This document shows, in pieces, positions 26,001 through 34,936 of a DNA stretch of 64,000 bases. The DNA is from Caldicoprobacter guelmensis (GTDB taxonomy: Bacteria > Bacillota > Clostridia > Caldicoprobacterales > Caldicoprobacteraceae). The notes below the pieces were generated by a model. That model searched no databases, was not told where the DNA came from, and saw nothing but the letters and a program-made list of their open reading frames with translations. Every line of letters begins with the position of its first letter. The first letter of the stretch is position 1. Position numbers and translations under genes: made by a program. The stretch lies in NCBI RefSeq assembly GCF_016908415.1, contig NZ_JAFBDW010000003.1:310001-374000 (forward strand). The letters run 5' to 3'.

Positions 26001-27197
26001 TTATTGCCCTGCGGCTAGTCTTACCATGGCCTGATGTTCGGGATCCACTTGTCCATCCTTATGGCGCACGCTGTTTAAGAAGTGAATATCAAAATGCCCA
26101 TCGGCTCCATTGCCCTTTATCCTATCATAATTTATTCCTGGACCATAATCGCCGCTTCTCCAGTTCACGTATGCTCCATCAGGTGCAGAATCCAGGCCAG
26201 CATGCAGCGCCGCAGTGGCAGAAGCCGCCAGCTTACGCCCGTTTATCAGCACCAACACCGGACGCCTTGCCCAGTAATTTACAGCACCGCTTGCCATCTT
26301 CTCGTATTTCTCCCATATGCTCTTCATTGTGCGTGTATCTTCAGAGGTAAGCGGCTCCACATCGGCATGTCCAGAACCATAGGTCCTAACCACCTTAAAG
26401 CTGATGCCGGTATAAAAATCCACTACGGTTGCAGTGGAATTAAGTGGAAATACATACTGGGCTTCCGTCCACCAATCGAGTAGTTCGCCGTATTGAGGTC
26501 CTGGTGTGGGTTTTACAGGTATCTCTCTTTGAGGAACCTTCAAAACCTGGCCCACATACAAAACAGTAGAAGTGGTTATGCCATTTGCCACGGCAATGTC
26601 TTCGACAGGCACGCCATACTTGTATGACAGGCTCCATAGCGTATCGCCTTTGACCACTGTATGGGTTATATATGTAACCCTCGGTGTATCCACAGGCATG
26701 GTATTTCGCGGGATAATTATTTTCTGCCCTGGATAAATCACAGCTGAACTGTTAATGTTGTTAGCGGCACATAGCACATCCAGCGAAACCCCAAAACGCT
26801 GGCTAATTTTCCATAGGGAATCACCCGGCTGTACAATGTAAACAGTAGTAGCATCGCCTCGTGAGGTAGTAGAACCCGCTAGGAGCCTGTTCATGACGCT
26901 GCGGGTAACAGGCCCTATGATGCCATCAGCCACCAACCCATTCGCCTTTTGAAAAGCCTTTACGGCCGTCTCGGTTACGCTGCCAAAGTAACCTGTGATT
27001 TGTGGGTATACAAAAAAACCCAGGTCTTTAAGAAGGCGCTGCACAACGGCCACATCCTGGCCACTCATACCCCTTCTCAAATCCCTGGTAAGCTGGTACC
27101 CTGCAGCTGAAGCCTCTGAAGTAACTACACACATAAACACAATAAGGGTTAAGCTCAAAACCATCAACAGAATCAGCTTTTTATTGAGCCTCAACAC
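26001..27197 (-). CDS. Secreted peptidoglycan-binding protein: PG_binding_1, two LysM domains and an uncharacterised C-terminal domain
   Basis: 398 residues with a signal peptide (about 1-32, ending ASAAG). A PG_binding_1 repeat (about 40-105; GMSGQDVAVVQRLLKDLGF, GYFGSVTETAVKAFQ) comes first. Two LysM domains follow (about 118-163 and 179-224; YIVQPGDSLWKISQRFGV and HTVVKGDTLWSLSYKYGV). The C-terminal 160 residues (about 240-398) are a distinct domain with conserved-looking NGRKLAASATAALHAG, GADGHFDIHFLNSVRH and a closing DPEHQAMV. It has several His and Asp that could bind metal. GTG start behind GGGAGG. It probably acts in the cell wall or spore cortex (inference). Confidence 0.85.
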   Translation of the reverse strand: MLRLNKKLILLMVLSLTLIVFMCVVTSEASAAGYQLTRDLRRGMSGQDVAVVQRLLKDLGFFVYPQITGYFGSVTETAVKAFQKANGLVADGIIGPVTRSVMNRLLAGSTTSRGDATTVYIVQPGDSLWKISQRFGVSLDVLCAANNINSSAVIYPGQKIIIPRNTMPVDTPRVTYITHTVVKGDTLWSLSYKYGVPVEDIAVANGITTSTVLYVGQVLKVPQREIPVKPTPGPQYGELLDWWTEAQYVFPLNSTATVVDFYTGISFKVVRTYGSGHADVEPLTSEDTRTMKSIWEKYEKMASGAVNYWARRPVLVLINGRKLAASATAALHAGLDSAPDGAYVNWRSGDYGPGINYDRIKGNGADGHFDIHFLNSVRHKDGQVDPEHQAMVRLAAGQ

Positions 27198-27351
27198 GCT
27201 TTTTCCTCCCCTCTCCCAAATAATTGAAATGATGTGCTAAAAAGGATGGCTTGTATCTTATTGTAAGTATATTATAACCCGGTTGGGGGAGGACCTTCTA
27301 GTTGAAAAATATGGTATATGAAAGCCACTTACCTTAAGTATAAGGTTAAAA

Positions 27352-29187
27352 TTATCCCCTCATCTGTGAAATAATCTCCCTTTCTTTCTCCTCCATAAAC
27401 TGGTTTGTGTACAACCTATAGTAATACCCTTTTCGCCTTAGTAGCTCCCAGTGAGTGCCCTGCTCAACCACACGCCCGTTGCGAATCACCAATATGCGAT
27501 CAGCAGACCTTATGGTTGATAGCCTGTGGGCTATGACAAAGCTGGTCCTGCCCTGCAATACCTTTTGTATGGCATTTTGGATAATTCGCTCGGTTTCGGT
27601 ATCTACCGAAGAGGTGGCTTCATCCAATACAAATATTTTGGGATTAGCCAAGACAGCACGAGCAAATGAAATGAGCTGCTTCTGCCCCGTTGATAACCTG
27701 TTTCCACCTTCGCCCACTTGGGTATCGTATCCATTCTCCAACCTTACGATAAAATCATGGGCATTGACCAACTTTGCAGCTCCTACCACCTCTTCATCGG
27801 TAGCATCCAGCCTTCCATACCTTATATTCTCCTTTACCGTTCCACTGAATAAGTGTGGAGTCTGAAGAACATACCCTATATTGGACTGTAGCCACAGCTG
27901 AGAACGCTTACGATAGTCCACCCCATCAATCCTGATCTCACCCTTGGTAGGTTCATAAAAGCGGCAAAGCAAGTTTACGATTGTACTCTTACCAGCCCCC
28001 GTCTCGCCCACCAAAGCAATAGTCTCTCCAGCTTTTACTTCCAGATTAAAATCCTTAAGCACTTCCTCGCCCTCTTTATACCAAAAGGAGACATTATGGA
28101 AAGTCACATCTCCTTTTATTGGTGGCCAGTTTTCCTTTTTTGGGTTAAACAGGTCCCCATACTTTTCAATAACTGCCGGCGAATCCTTGACATCAGGTTC
28201 AGTCTCAATCATAGAAAATACCCTTTCGGCTGAAGCCTGCGAGTTTTGCAGCTCGGCAAATATTCGGGACAGTTCACGGATTGGTTCAAACAGTTGAGTG
28301 GTATAGTTTATAAACGCTACTAAAGTACCATAAGTAATAGATTGTGCAATGACTCCCTCGCCTCCTACCCATAGAGCCAGTCCGGTCCCGATGCTCCCCA
28401 AAGCCATCACAACCGGCATATAAATTGATGACACTACAACCGCCCTAACCGATGAATGCCTCATCCTTTCAGTAAGTATTTTAAACTCTTCCAGGTTTTC
28501 TTCTTCCCTGGCAAGGGTCTTCGTGGTCTTGGCCCCCATGATCCCCTCGTTGAAAGCTCCGGTGATTTGGGAATTGATCTTCCGCACTTGACGGTAAGCC
28601 TTCAATATCACCCTCTGGAAATAAACGCTGACGGCTACCAAAATCGGCACCACTGAGAGGGTTATGAGAGCCAATCTCCAGTTCAAGTAAAGCATGATAG
28701 CTATCGTGGCCACCATCATGGCGCTTCCCCACATGAGGTCCACAAGTCCCCAAGCAACAGTTTCCCCCAGACGCTGTATATCGGAAGTCATCCTCGCCAT
28801 GATCCAGCCAACCGGGGTCCTGTCAAAATATGAAAATGACAGCTCCTGCAGCTTTTTAAAGCCTATTTTTCTTATATCATAGCACACCCCGGTCTCAATT
28901 CTGCCAGCAATGCATATCAACCTCCACACGTTAAACGCCTGAATTGAGATCAAAATTACGCTGATTAAGGCAAAAATCCAAAGTCCTCCAAGCTTTCCAG
29001 GCACAATAAAATTATCAACGGCATATCTATTCATAAGCGGAAAGATGGCATCAATGCCGCCGGAGATTGCCATAGTCGCTGCCAGAAGTAGTAGGTCTTT
29101 TCTATAAGGGCGGGCATAACGTATAAGCTTTTTCCATAACTCCATATTAAACGGCTGGGTATATTCCTGTTCCTGATAGGCACTCAC
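27352..29187 (-). CDS. ABC transporter, half-size permease/ATPase fusion (second subunit of a heterodimeric exporter)
   Basis: 611 residues: six-helix membrane domain (about 30-330) and a nucleotide-binding domain (about 370-600). Motifs: Walker A GETGAGKST, signature LSTGQKQLI, Walker B IFVLDEATSS and switch His in AHRLST. The signature LSTGQ differs from the usual LSGGQ, while the partner gene keeps LSGGQKQRV. GTG start directly after the TGA of the upstream gene, so the two are translationally coupled and surely form a heterodimer of the BmrCD/TM287-288 type. Likely multidrug or lipid export. Confidence 0.93.
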   Translation of the reverse strand: MSAYQEQEYTQPFNMELWKKLIRYARPYRKDLLLLAATMAISGGIDAIFPLMNRYAVDNFIVPGKLGGLWIFALISVILISIQAFNVWRLICIAGRIETGVCYDIRKIGFKKLQELSFSYFDRTPVGWIMARMTSDIQRLGETVAWGLVDLMWGSAMMVATIAIMLYLNWRLALITLSVVPILVAVSVYFQRVILKAYRQVRKINSQITGAFNEGIMGAKTTKTLAREEENLEEFKILTERMRHSSVRAVVVSSIYMPVVMALGSIGTGLALWVGGEGVIAQSITYGTLVAFINYTTQLFEPIRELSRIFAELQNSQASAERVFSMIETEPDVKDSPAVIEKYGDLFNPKKENWPPIKGDVTFHNVSFWYKEGEEVLKDFNLEVKAGETIALVGETGAGKSTIVNLLCRFYEPTKGEIRIDGVDYRKRSQLWLQSNIGYVLQTPHLFSGTVKENIRYGRLDATDEEVVGAAKLVNAHDFIVRLENGYDTQVGEGGNRLSTGQKQLISFARAVLANPKIFVLDEATSSVDTETERIIQNAIQKVLQGRTSFVIAHRLSTIRSADRILVIRNGRVVEQGTHWELLRRKGYYYRLYTNQFMEEKEREIISQMRG

Positions 29188-31032
29188 TCACATCGCCCCC
29201 CTTTCCTGCGCTGGATAGGCAAGACTACCATTTTCCTCTAGCAGCTCTTCCTCGAGCCTGCTCTGCAAAGCCCATATCCTCTGATATAGACCCGGTTGCC
29301 TTATAAGCTCTTCATGAGTACCCGACTGAACCAACCGTCCCTGATCCAACACCAGTATCAAATCAGCTTCCGACAAGGTGGTAATGCGATGGGATATTAT
29401 AAACGTAGTTATTCCCTTTCGTCTCTGCCGTAAAGCCTTGCGTATAGCCGCATCGGTTTCGGTATCTACAGCACTTAAGGAGTCGTCAAAAATCAATATG
29501 GAGCTGTTCCTGACCAGAGCCCTGGCAATGGCAACCCTTTGCTTCTGCCCCCCAGAGAGGGTTACTCCCCTTTCTCCCACCAGGGTATCATAGCCCTCTT
29601 CAAATTGCTGTATGACATCTGTAAGGGCAGCTACACGCATGGCTTCCAGTATCTCCTCTTCAGTGACGTCGCTTCTGCCTAAAGCCACATTTTCCTTTAT
29701 TGTCCTAGAAAACAGGAAAGGTTCCTGGAGCACAATCCCTATGTTTTTGCGCAACCACCTCTTGTTTATTTCTTTAAGCTCAACTCCGCCGATGGTGATA
29801 GAACCCTTTTGATAGTCATATAACCTCAAAAGCAGGTGTACCAACGACGACTTTCCTGCCCCAGTGGGACCAAGAATAGCGACGGTTTGCCCTTTTTTAA
29901 CTTTAAACGATACGTCTTTAAGCACAGGGCGCCCCTTTTCATACTCAAAATACACGTTTTTAAATTCGATATCAGCATTGAGGTCAGGAGTAAGTCCATC
30001 TTCCTCCATATCCTCCTTGGGCTTATCAAGCAGCTCTTTAATTCGCGTGAGGGAGATTTGCGCTCTGCCCATATCGGTCAACATTCTGCCCATTTGGCGA
30101 ACGGGCCACAAAAGCATACCTTCGTAACTTGCAAATGTAAGCAAAGTTCCCAACGTCATGATGCCTTGAGCTGCCCAGTAAACGCCTGTAATCATCACCA
30201 CTACCATTTGAGCCATGATAAGAAAATCTGAAAGCGCCCAGTAACTGGCCATCAGTCGTGCCAAACGATACGATAAATCCCTGTATTCTCTGTTTTTACT
30301 ATCAAATTTTTCAACTTCATAAGCTTGCCGTCCGAAAGCCTTTACCACCCTGATCCCTGTAAGATTCTCTTGCAACACGGTAGTCAATCTCCCCTCAGCC
30401 TCATCAGCCAAGCGAAAGGCGTCCCTCACCTTTGTGAAAAACACATAAGAAAAAGCAAAGATAAGAGGAATCACGCCGATGGAAATAAACGTCATCCTTA
30501 TATCAAGGCTGAACATTATGGCCAAAGCCATAACAAGCAAAAACGCAGTCCTTCCAATTTCAACCATTTGTACTGCAAAAAAACGACGTATGGTTTCCAC
30601 ATCAGAAGTACAACGCTGTATCCAATCGCCAGTCTCGGCTTTCACATGTTCATCATAAGGCAAATTCTGAAGGTGGTCATAGAGCAAGTCTCTCAAGCCC
30701 TTTGCCATGGATTCTGAGGCCTGAGCCGTCCACTTACCCCTTACATACATCAACGCTCCGTTTATAAGGCTTACGACGAGCAGAGCCAACCCACACACCC
30801 ACAGGTTATGTGTCAAAACATCCCTGCCCCCTAAAGACAGCACAACTCCCTCAACCCATGTGGGCACGTCCATGGGCTTATCACCGATTATCGAGTCCAC
30901 CGTAGTCCTTATAACCAGAGTAGGTATAAGGGAGAGCAAAGCAGAAAAGGCGGTAGCTACTACAGCCCCTGCATACCGCATTCTGTTGCCTCTCATGAGC
31001 TGCCACAGCAACTCCCACTTGCCAAACATCAT
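29188..31032 (-). CDS. ABC transporter, half-size permease/ATPase fusion (first subunit of a heterodimeric exporter)
   Basis: 614 residues: membrane domain with six helices (about 18-320), nucleotide-binding domain with Walker A GPTGAGKSS, signature LSGGQKQRV, Walker B ILIFDDSLSAVDT and switch SHRITT. The residue after Walker B Asp-Asp is Ser rather than the catalytic Glu. In heterodimeric exporters one subunit often has such a degenerate site, and the partner (DEATSS) has the Glu. The two genes together therefore make one consensus and one degenerate ATP site. Start ATG-ATG behind AGGAGTGGG. Follows the DUF362 gene by 15 nt. Confidence 0.93.
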   Translation of the reverse strand: MMFGKWELLWQLMRGNRMRYAGAVVATAFSALLSLIPTLVIRTTVDSIIGDKPMDVPTWVEGVVLSLGGRDVLTHNLWVCGLALLVVSLINGALMYVRGKWTAQASESMAKGLRDLLYDHLQNLPYDEHVKAETGDWIQRCTSDVETIRRFFAVQMVEIGRTAFLLVMALAIMFSLDIRMTFISIGVIPLIFAFSYVFFTKVRDAFRLADEAEGRLTTVLQENLTGIRVVKAFGRQAYEVEKFDSKNREYRDLSYRLARLMASYWALSDFLIMAQMVVVMITGVYWAAQGIMTLGTLLTFASYEGMLLWPVRQMGRMLTDMGRAQISLTRIKELLDKPKEDMEEDGLTPDLNADIEFKNVYFEYEKGRPVLKDVSFKVKKGQTVAILGPTGAGKSSLVHLLLRLYDYQKGSITIGGVELKEINKRWLRKNIGIVLQEPFLFSRTIKENVALGRSDVTEEEILEAMRVAALTDVIQQFEEGYDTLVGERGVTLSGGQKQRVAIARALVRNSSILIFDDSLSAVDTETDAAIRKALRQRRKGITTFIISHRITTLSEADLILVLDQGRLVQSGTHEELIRQPGLYQRIWALQSRLEEELLEENGSLAYPAQERGAM

Positions 31033-31047
31033 CCCACTCCTAACGCA

Positions 31048-32202
31048 TTATTTAAATATCCTAAAGAACCAGTTTCGCCTTATGGCAACGGCCTTGTGAG
31101 GACACAGCTCCTGACAACAATAACAGCGAATGCAGGCGTTTAAGTCAATGTGCGGTTTTTTATCTATAATCTTTATTGCCTTGGGCGGGCAATACCTGGC
31201 GCAATCACCACATCCTGCACAAGCATCATACCTTATCACAGGATGAGGTCCAAGATAGAATTTCAAAAACTCTGAGACCCTGTTATTGCTTTCAAGGGCT
31301 CTGACCAAAAAGCCCAGCTTTTTGGAATCGGGCAGCTTAAAATCAGATATGTAGAGGTCATCAAATGGGTCCCCCACAAGTTCTATGTCTTCTAACTTGC
31401 TGCTGCATAAGCCCCGTTCCTCGGCTCGTTGTACTGTACATATCCTCTCAACTGGCAGCCCCACCAAAGCCGCCGAAACCACGTCCAGTGCGTAAGGGCT
31501 GGGGCTTACAAGCAGCGCCCCCACATGTCGCGGACTACCGGCCGAAGGGCCGTTACCCTCCATTCCCTCTATCCCATCCATCACCGAAAGCACAGGCTTC
31601 ACATACGTGCATATATCGATCAGCAAATCTGAAAAATCCTCCAGCCGCTTCATGCGCAGGTGATATTCCGCCTTGGTCATACCCGGGATAACGCCAAAGA
31701 GGTTTTTGACCGCGCCGGTAAACAAAGTGAGCTCGTGGGTCTTTAGCTTTGCCACGGATATGACTGCATCCACATCCTGCAGCACCTTTATCACTGTCAT
31801 GCGCTTTGCCACCTTACCCTCGGGGTGGCTGACCTCAACTGTATCGGTATTATAGTTAAGAATAACCCCTGTCCTTTCATGCACCTCTTCCATGCCACAG
31901 GCTCTGTATATCCCCCTCAAAATCCTTTCTGTATACAGCCCCCCTGGACTGTCGGCAATTACAGGTGTAGCCCCTATCGACTGCACAACCCTCACCACGG
32001 CCTCCACCACGGCAGGATGCACAGTCACAGCTTCTTCAGGCCTTCTCCTAGCCAGAAGGTTACACTTCAAAAGAACCTTCATCCCGGGCTTTATATATCT
32101 ATCAATGCCACCCAGCATCTCTACGGCCCGGCTCACCGCACTGTCAACTTCCTGGCGGTCATAACCTTTGCACTTTACCAGCGCCACCGGTCCATATTTC
32201 AT
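31048..32202 (-). CDS. DUF362 protein with C-terminal 2x[4Fe-4S] ferredoxin domain
   Basis: 384 residues from the ATG at 32200-32202 (GGGGG ribosome site 7 nt upstream; the frame is open to 32241). The DUF362 domain occupies about 1-300 (VKVLLKCNLLARRRP, IADSPGG, KLKTHELTLFTGAVKNLFG). The ferredoxin domain at the C terminus has CAGCGDCARYCP and CIRCYCCQELCP, binding two [4Fe-4S] clusters. The function of this family is not firmly established; it is common in anaerobes and is thought to work in electron transfer or iron-sulfur chemistry. It is 15 nt upstream of the ABC exporter pair, with probable cotranscription. Confidence 0.9.
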   Translation of the reverse strand: MKYGPVALVKCKGYDRQEVDSAVSRAVEMLGGIDRYIKPGMKVLLKCNLLARRRPEEAVTVHPAVVEAVVRVVQSIGATPVIADSPGGLYTERILRGIYRACGMEEVHERTGVILNYNTDTVEVSHPEGKVAKRMTVIKVLQDVDAVISVAKLKTHELTLFTGAVKNLFGVIPGMTKAEYHLRMKRLEDFSDLLIDICTYVKPVLSVMDGIEGMEGNGPSAGSPRHVGALLVSPSPYALDVVSAALVGLPVERICTVQRAEERGLCSSKLEDIELVGDPFDDLYISDFKLPDSKKLGFLVRALESNNRVSEFLKFYLGPHPVIRYDACAGCGDCARYCPPKAIKIIDKKPHIDLNACIRCYCCQELCPHKAVAIRRNWFFRIFK

Positions 32203-32364
32203 TCCCATTCCCCCATCGATAACCGTTTTTCGTGCGTTCACAATGTAACAATCCTCAAATTAACGGATTTTAACACATAGCGGCATTATAACATCATTGA
32301 GAGTGAAAAAACAAAGCCTAATGTGATTACCAGACTCCATACCCATACGAATCATTTCTCCGCA

Positions 32365-33201
32365 CTACACTTTTTGACAAAATGGCACACTATAGGCTTG
32401 ACGCAAACCTTCTATATACATTGCCTTTTTTGGGTGGTATTTTTGCTGTCCAATCCACAGGCCTAATGCAAAGATCATAACGATGAGTGCCCAGGCAATC
32501 ACCTTATCCGATAACCTGCGCTCCCTGTACAACCCCACGGCATTTGCCGCTAAAAATCCTCCCACCAGACCTCCTATATGCCCCCAGTTATCTATGCCTG
32601 GCTGAATAAACCCCAAAAGTAGGTTAATGCCGATTACGATAAACAGAGCCGGACCAAATACCCGTTGAAATGCATCACGCTTTCGTTTGCGGAAATAGAG
32701 AAGTGAGCCCATAAGGCCGAATATGGCACCTGATGCACCAGCCGCAGGGTGAGGGCTAAAAAGGTAGCTAAAGAGGCTACCCATCAGCCCCGACAGCACA
32801 TATATAACCACAAAACGGATTTTGCCGTACAGCTTCTCCACTATTGGACCGTATACATACAGGGCGTATGAATTGAACAGCAGATGCATGCCCCCGACAT
32901 GCAGGAACATAGCAGTAAAAAGACGCCAGTACTCCCCTTCTGCAATCAGTTCATTCACTTTGGCTCCAAAATAAAACAACTGGTAATCTAAATCGATGTC
33001 AAACAACGTACCTATAAAGCTCATCACAAGCCATACGGCAACATTCAGTCCCAAAATAGCATAGGTAACATACGGCGGTCTTGGGTCCAGCCGTATATTC
33101 CTGTTTCCCCAGCCGTCACCCGTTTCTCCCGCGTCCCATTCGTCTAAAACTTCATATTCCCCTTCTATGACTTCGGGCTCGCGGTCCCATTCATACTTCA
33201 T
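32365..33201 (-). CDS. Rhomboid-family intramembrane serine protease
   Basis: 278 residues from the ATG at 33199-33201 (AAGGAGG ribosome site just upstream). A polar N-terminal tail of about 45 residues precedes six or seven transmembrane helices. The catalytic Ser is in GASGAIFGLMG and the catalytic His in NWGHIGGLVGGF; the rhomboid HxxxN region reads FLHVGGMHLLFNSYAL. All active-site elements are present, so it should be an active protease cleaving membrane-protein segments. It starts 14 nt after the aminotransferase stop, in an lrp-aminotransferase-rhomboid operon. Confidence 0.92.
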   Translation of the reverse strand: MKYEWDREPEVIEGEYEVLDEWDAGETGDGWGNRNIRLDPRPPYVTYAILGLNVAVWLVMSFIGTLFDIDLDYQLFYFGAKVNELIAEGEYWRLFTAMFLHVGGMHLLFNSYALYVYGPIVEKLYGKIRFVVIYVLSGLMGSLFSYLFSPHPAAGASGAIFGLMGSLLYFRKRKRDAFQRVFGPALFIVIGINLLLGFIQPGIDNWGHIGGLVGGFLAANAVGLYRERRLSDKVIAWALIVMIFALGLWIGQQKYHPKKAMYIEGLRQAYSVPFCQKV

Positions 33202-33215
33202 GACGTCCTCCTTAG

Positions 33216-34394
33216 TCACAGTACCTTTTTCAAGAAGTTGCCAATACGTTTTATGGCTTCGTTGATATTATCGATAGAATAGGCATATGAACACCTTATA
33301 AAGCCCTCGCCGCTGGCTCCAAAAGCTGTCCCTGGAACGACCGCCACCTTCTGATCCATGAGCAGCTTCTCGCAAAATTCCTCCGACGACATACCGGTCT
33401 TCTTTATAGAAGGAAAGACATAAAAAGCCCCCTTTGGTTCATAACATTCCAATCCTATCTCCCTGAAACCGTTCACCATGACCTTACGGCGCATGTTGTA
33501 CTGCTTGACCATGTACTCCACCGAAGCAAACCCGTCTTCAAATCCTTTCCTCAAAGCCTCTATAGCAGCTACCTGAGCCATTATGGGAGCACACAGGGTG
33601 GTATACTGATGAATCTTAACCATAGCGCCAATTAACGCCGGATGGCCTGCGGCATACCCCAGCCGCCAGCCAGTCATGGCAAATGCTTTTGAAAAGCCAT
33701 TTATCACAATGGTACGCTCCTTCATATCTGGCAGGCTGGCTATGCTAACATGCCTTTGCCCGTAAGTCAACTCTGCGTAAATCTCATCGGATATGACTAT
33801 AATATCAGTACGGCGCAATACCTGCGCGATGGCCTCCAAATCCTCTCGGGTCATAATAGCTCCGGTGGGATTGTTGGGATAGGGCAAAATAAGCGCTTTT
33901 GTTCTGGGAGTGATCTTCTGTTCCAGCTTTTCAGGAGTTAAACGGAACTCGTCCTCCGGCCTACACTCCACCGCTACAGCCTTCGCTCCAGCAAAACGGA
34001 CGCAGGGCATATAGGCCACGTACGACGGGTCAGGAATTAAAACCTCATCCTCAGGATTTAAGATAGCCCTTAAAGCCAGATCTATGGCCTCGCTGGCACC
34101 AACGGTCACCACTATCTCGTTTTTGGGGTTGTACTCCAATCCAAATCGTCTGCTCAAGTAACAGCTTATGGCCTTTCTGAGCTCCGGCATCCCCCAGTTT
34201 GAGGTATAACACGTCATCCCCTTTTCTAGGGAATATATGCATGCCTCGCGCACGTTCCAAGGGGTCACAAAATCAGGCTCTCCCACCCCCAAAGAAATGA
34301 CTCCTTCCATCTCGCTGGCTATGTCAAAGAACTTCCGTATGCCCGAGGGTGGTACCTCTTTTACCCGCTCGGCTATCATGTTCTCCACGTTCAC
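33216..34394 (-). CDS. PLP-dependent aminotransferase, class I/II
   Basis: 392-residue fold-type I aminotransferase. PLP-binding Lys236 is in INGFSKAFAMTGWRLGY, with Asn174 (YPNNPTG), Asp203 (ISDEIYAE) and Arg245. Closest in appearance to the aspartate/aromatic/N-acetyl-diaminopimelate group; the substrate cannot be set from sequence. GTG start with AGGTGATT upstream. The start overlaps the lrp gene by 4 nt. Lrp/AsnC regulators with a linked aminotransferase usually control amino-acid metabolism. Confidence 0.9.
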   Translation of the reverse strand: MNVENMIAERVKEVPPSGIRKFFDIASEMEGVISLGVGEPDFVTPWNVREACIYSLEKGMTCYTSNWGMPELRKAISCYLSRRFGLEYNPKNEIVVTVGASEAIDLALRAILNPEDEVLIPDPSYVAYMPCVRFAGAKAVAVECRPEDEFRLTPEKLEQKITPRTKALILPYPNNPTGAIMTREDLEAIAQVLRRTDIIVISDEIYAELTYGQRHVSIASLPDMKERTIVINGFSKAFAMTGWRLGYAAGHPALIGAMVKIHQYTTLCAPIMAQVAAIEALRKGFEDGFASVEYMVKQYNMRRKVMVNGFREIGLECYEPKGAFYVFPSIKKTGMSSEEFCEKLLMDQKVAVVPGTAFGASGEGFIRCSYAYSIDNINEAIKRIGNFLKKVL

Positions 34395-34873
34395 GGTACA
34401 ATCACCTGCCTGTAGTCTTTTTCTCCGTCCTCTAATATAACCCCATCCACTTTATACTTCTTTAATACAAAATGGGTAGCTGTGCTGAGCACCGAATCCA
34501 ATACCGATAGCTTTTCAGCGACAAAAAAGGCCACTTCCTTCATAGTACGCCCCTCAATCATAACAGCCAAGTCGTAGTCCCCCGACATAAGGAACACCGA
34601 CTTAACCTCCGGGAACTTATAAATCCTTTCAGCGATGGCATCAAACCCCTGATCTCTCTGCGGTGTCACCTTTACCTCAATAAGCGCCGTAACGTATTCC
34701 CGATCAGTTTTATCCCAGTTGACTATGGTGTTGTACTTCACTATAACCTTATTTCTCTCAAGCTCTGCTATCTTCTGCTTTACTGTCTCCACATCGACTC
34801 CCAGCATCACGGCTATCTCCTCAGGAGTTCTTCTGCTGTCCTCATTCAATATTTCAAGAATCTCATTGACCAT
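34391..34873 (-). CDS. Lrp/AsnC-family transcriptional regulator
   Basis: 160 residues: N-terminal winged helix (about 5-55; TPEEIAVMLGVDVETVKQKIAELE) and a C-terminal RAM effector-binding domain (about 70-140; VTALIEVKVTP, FPEVKSVFLMSGDYDLAV). First gene of the operon with the aminotransferase and rhomboid genes. ATG start behind GAAGGAGAGG. It probably senses an amino acid and controls this operon; no operator was recognised in the 60 nt before it. Confidence 0.92.
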   Translation of the reverse strand: MVNEILEILNEDSRRTPEEIAVMLGVDVETVKQKIAELERNKVIVKYNTIVNWDKTDREYVTALIEVKVTPQRDQGFDAIAERIYKFPEVKSVFLMSGDYDLAVMIEGRTMKEVAFFVAEKLSVLDSVLSTATHFVLKKYKVDGVILEDGEKDYRQVIVP

Positions 34874-34936
34874 AAGCCAACCCTCTCCTTCTTTTATTGA
34901 AGGTATATTTGGATAATTGTATCACCTATTCACACA

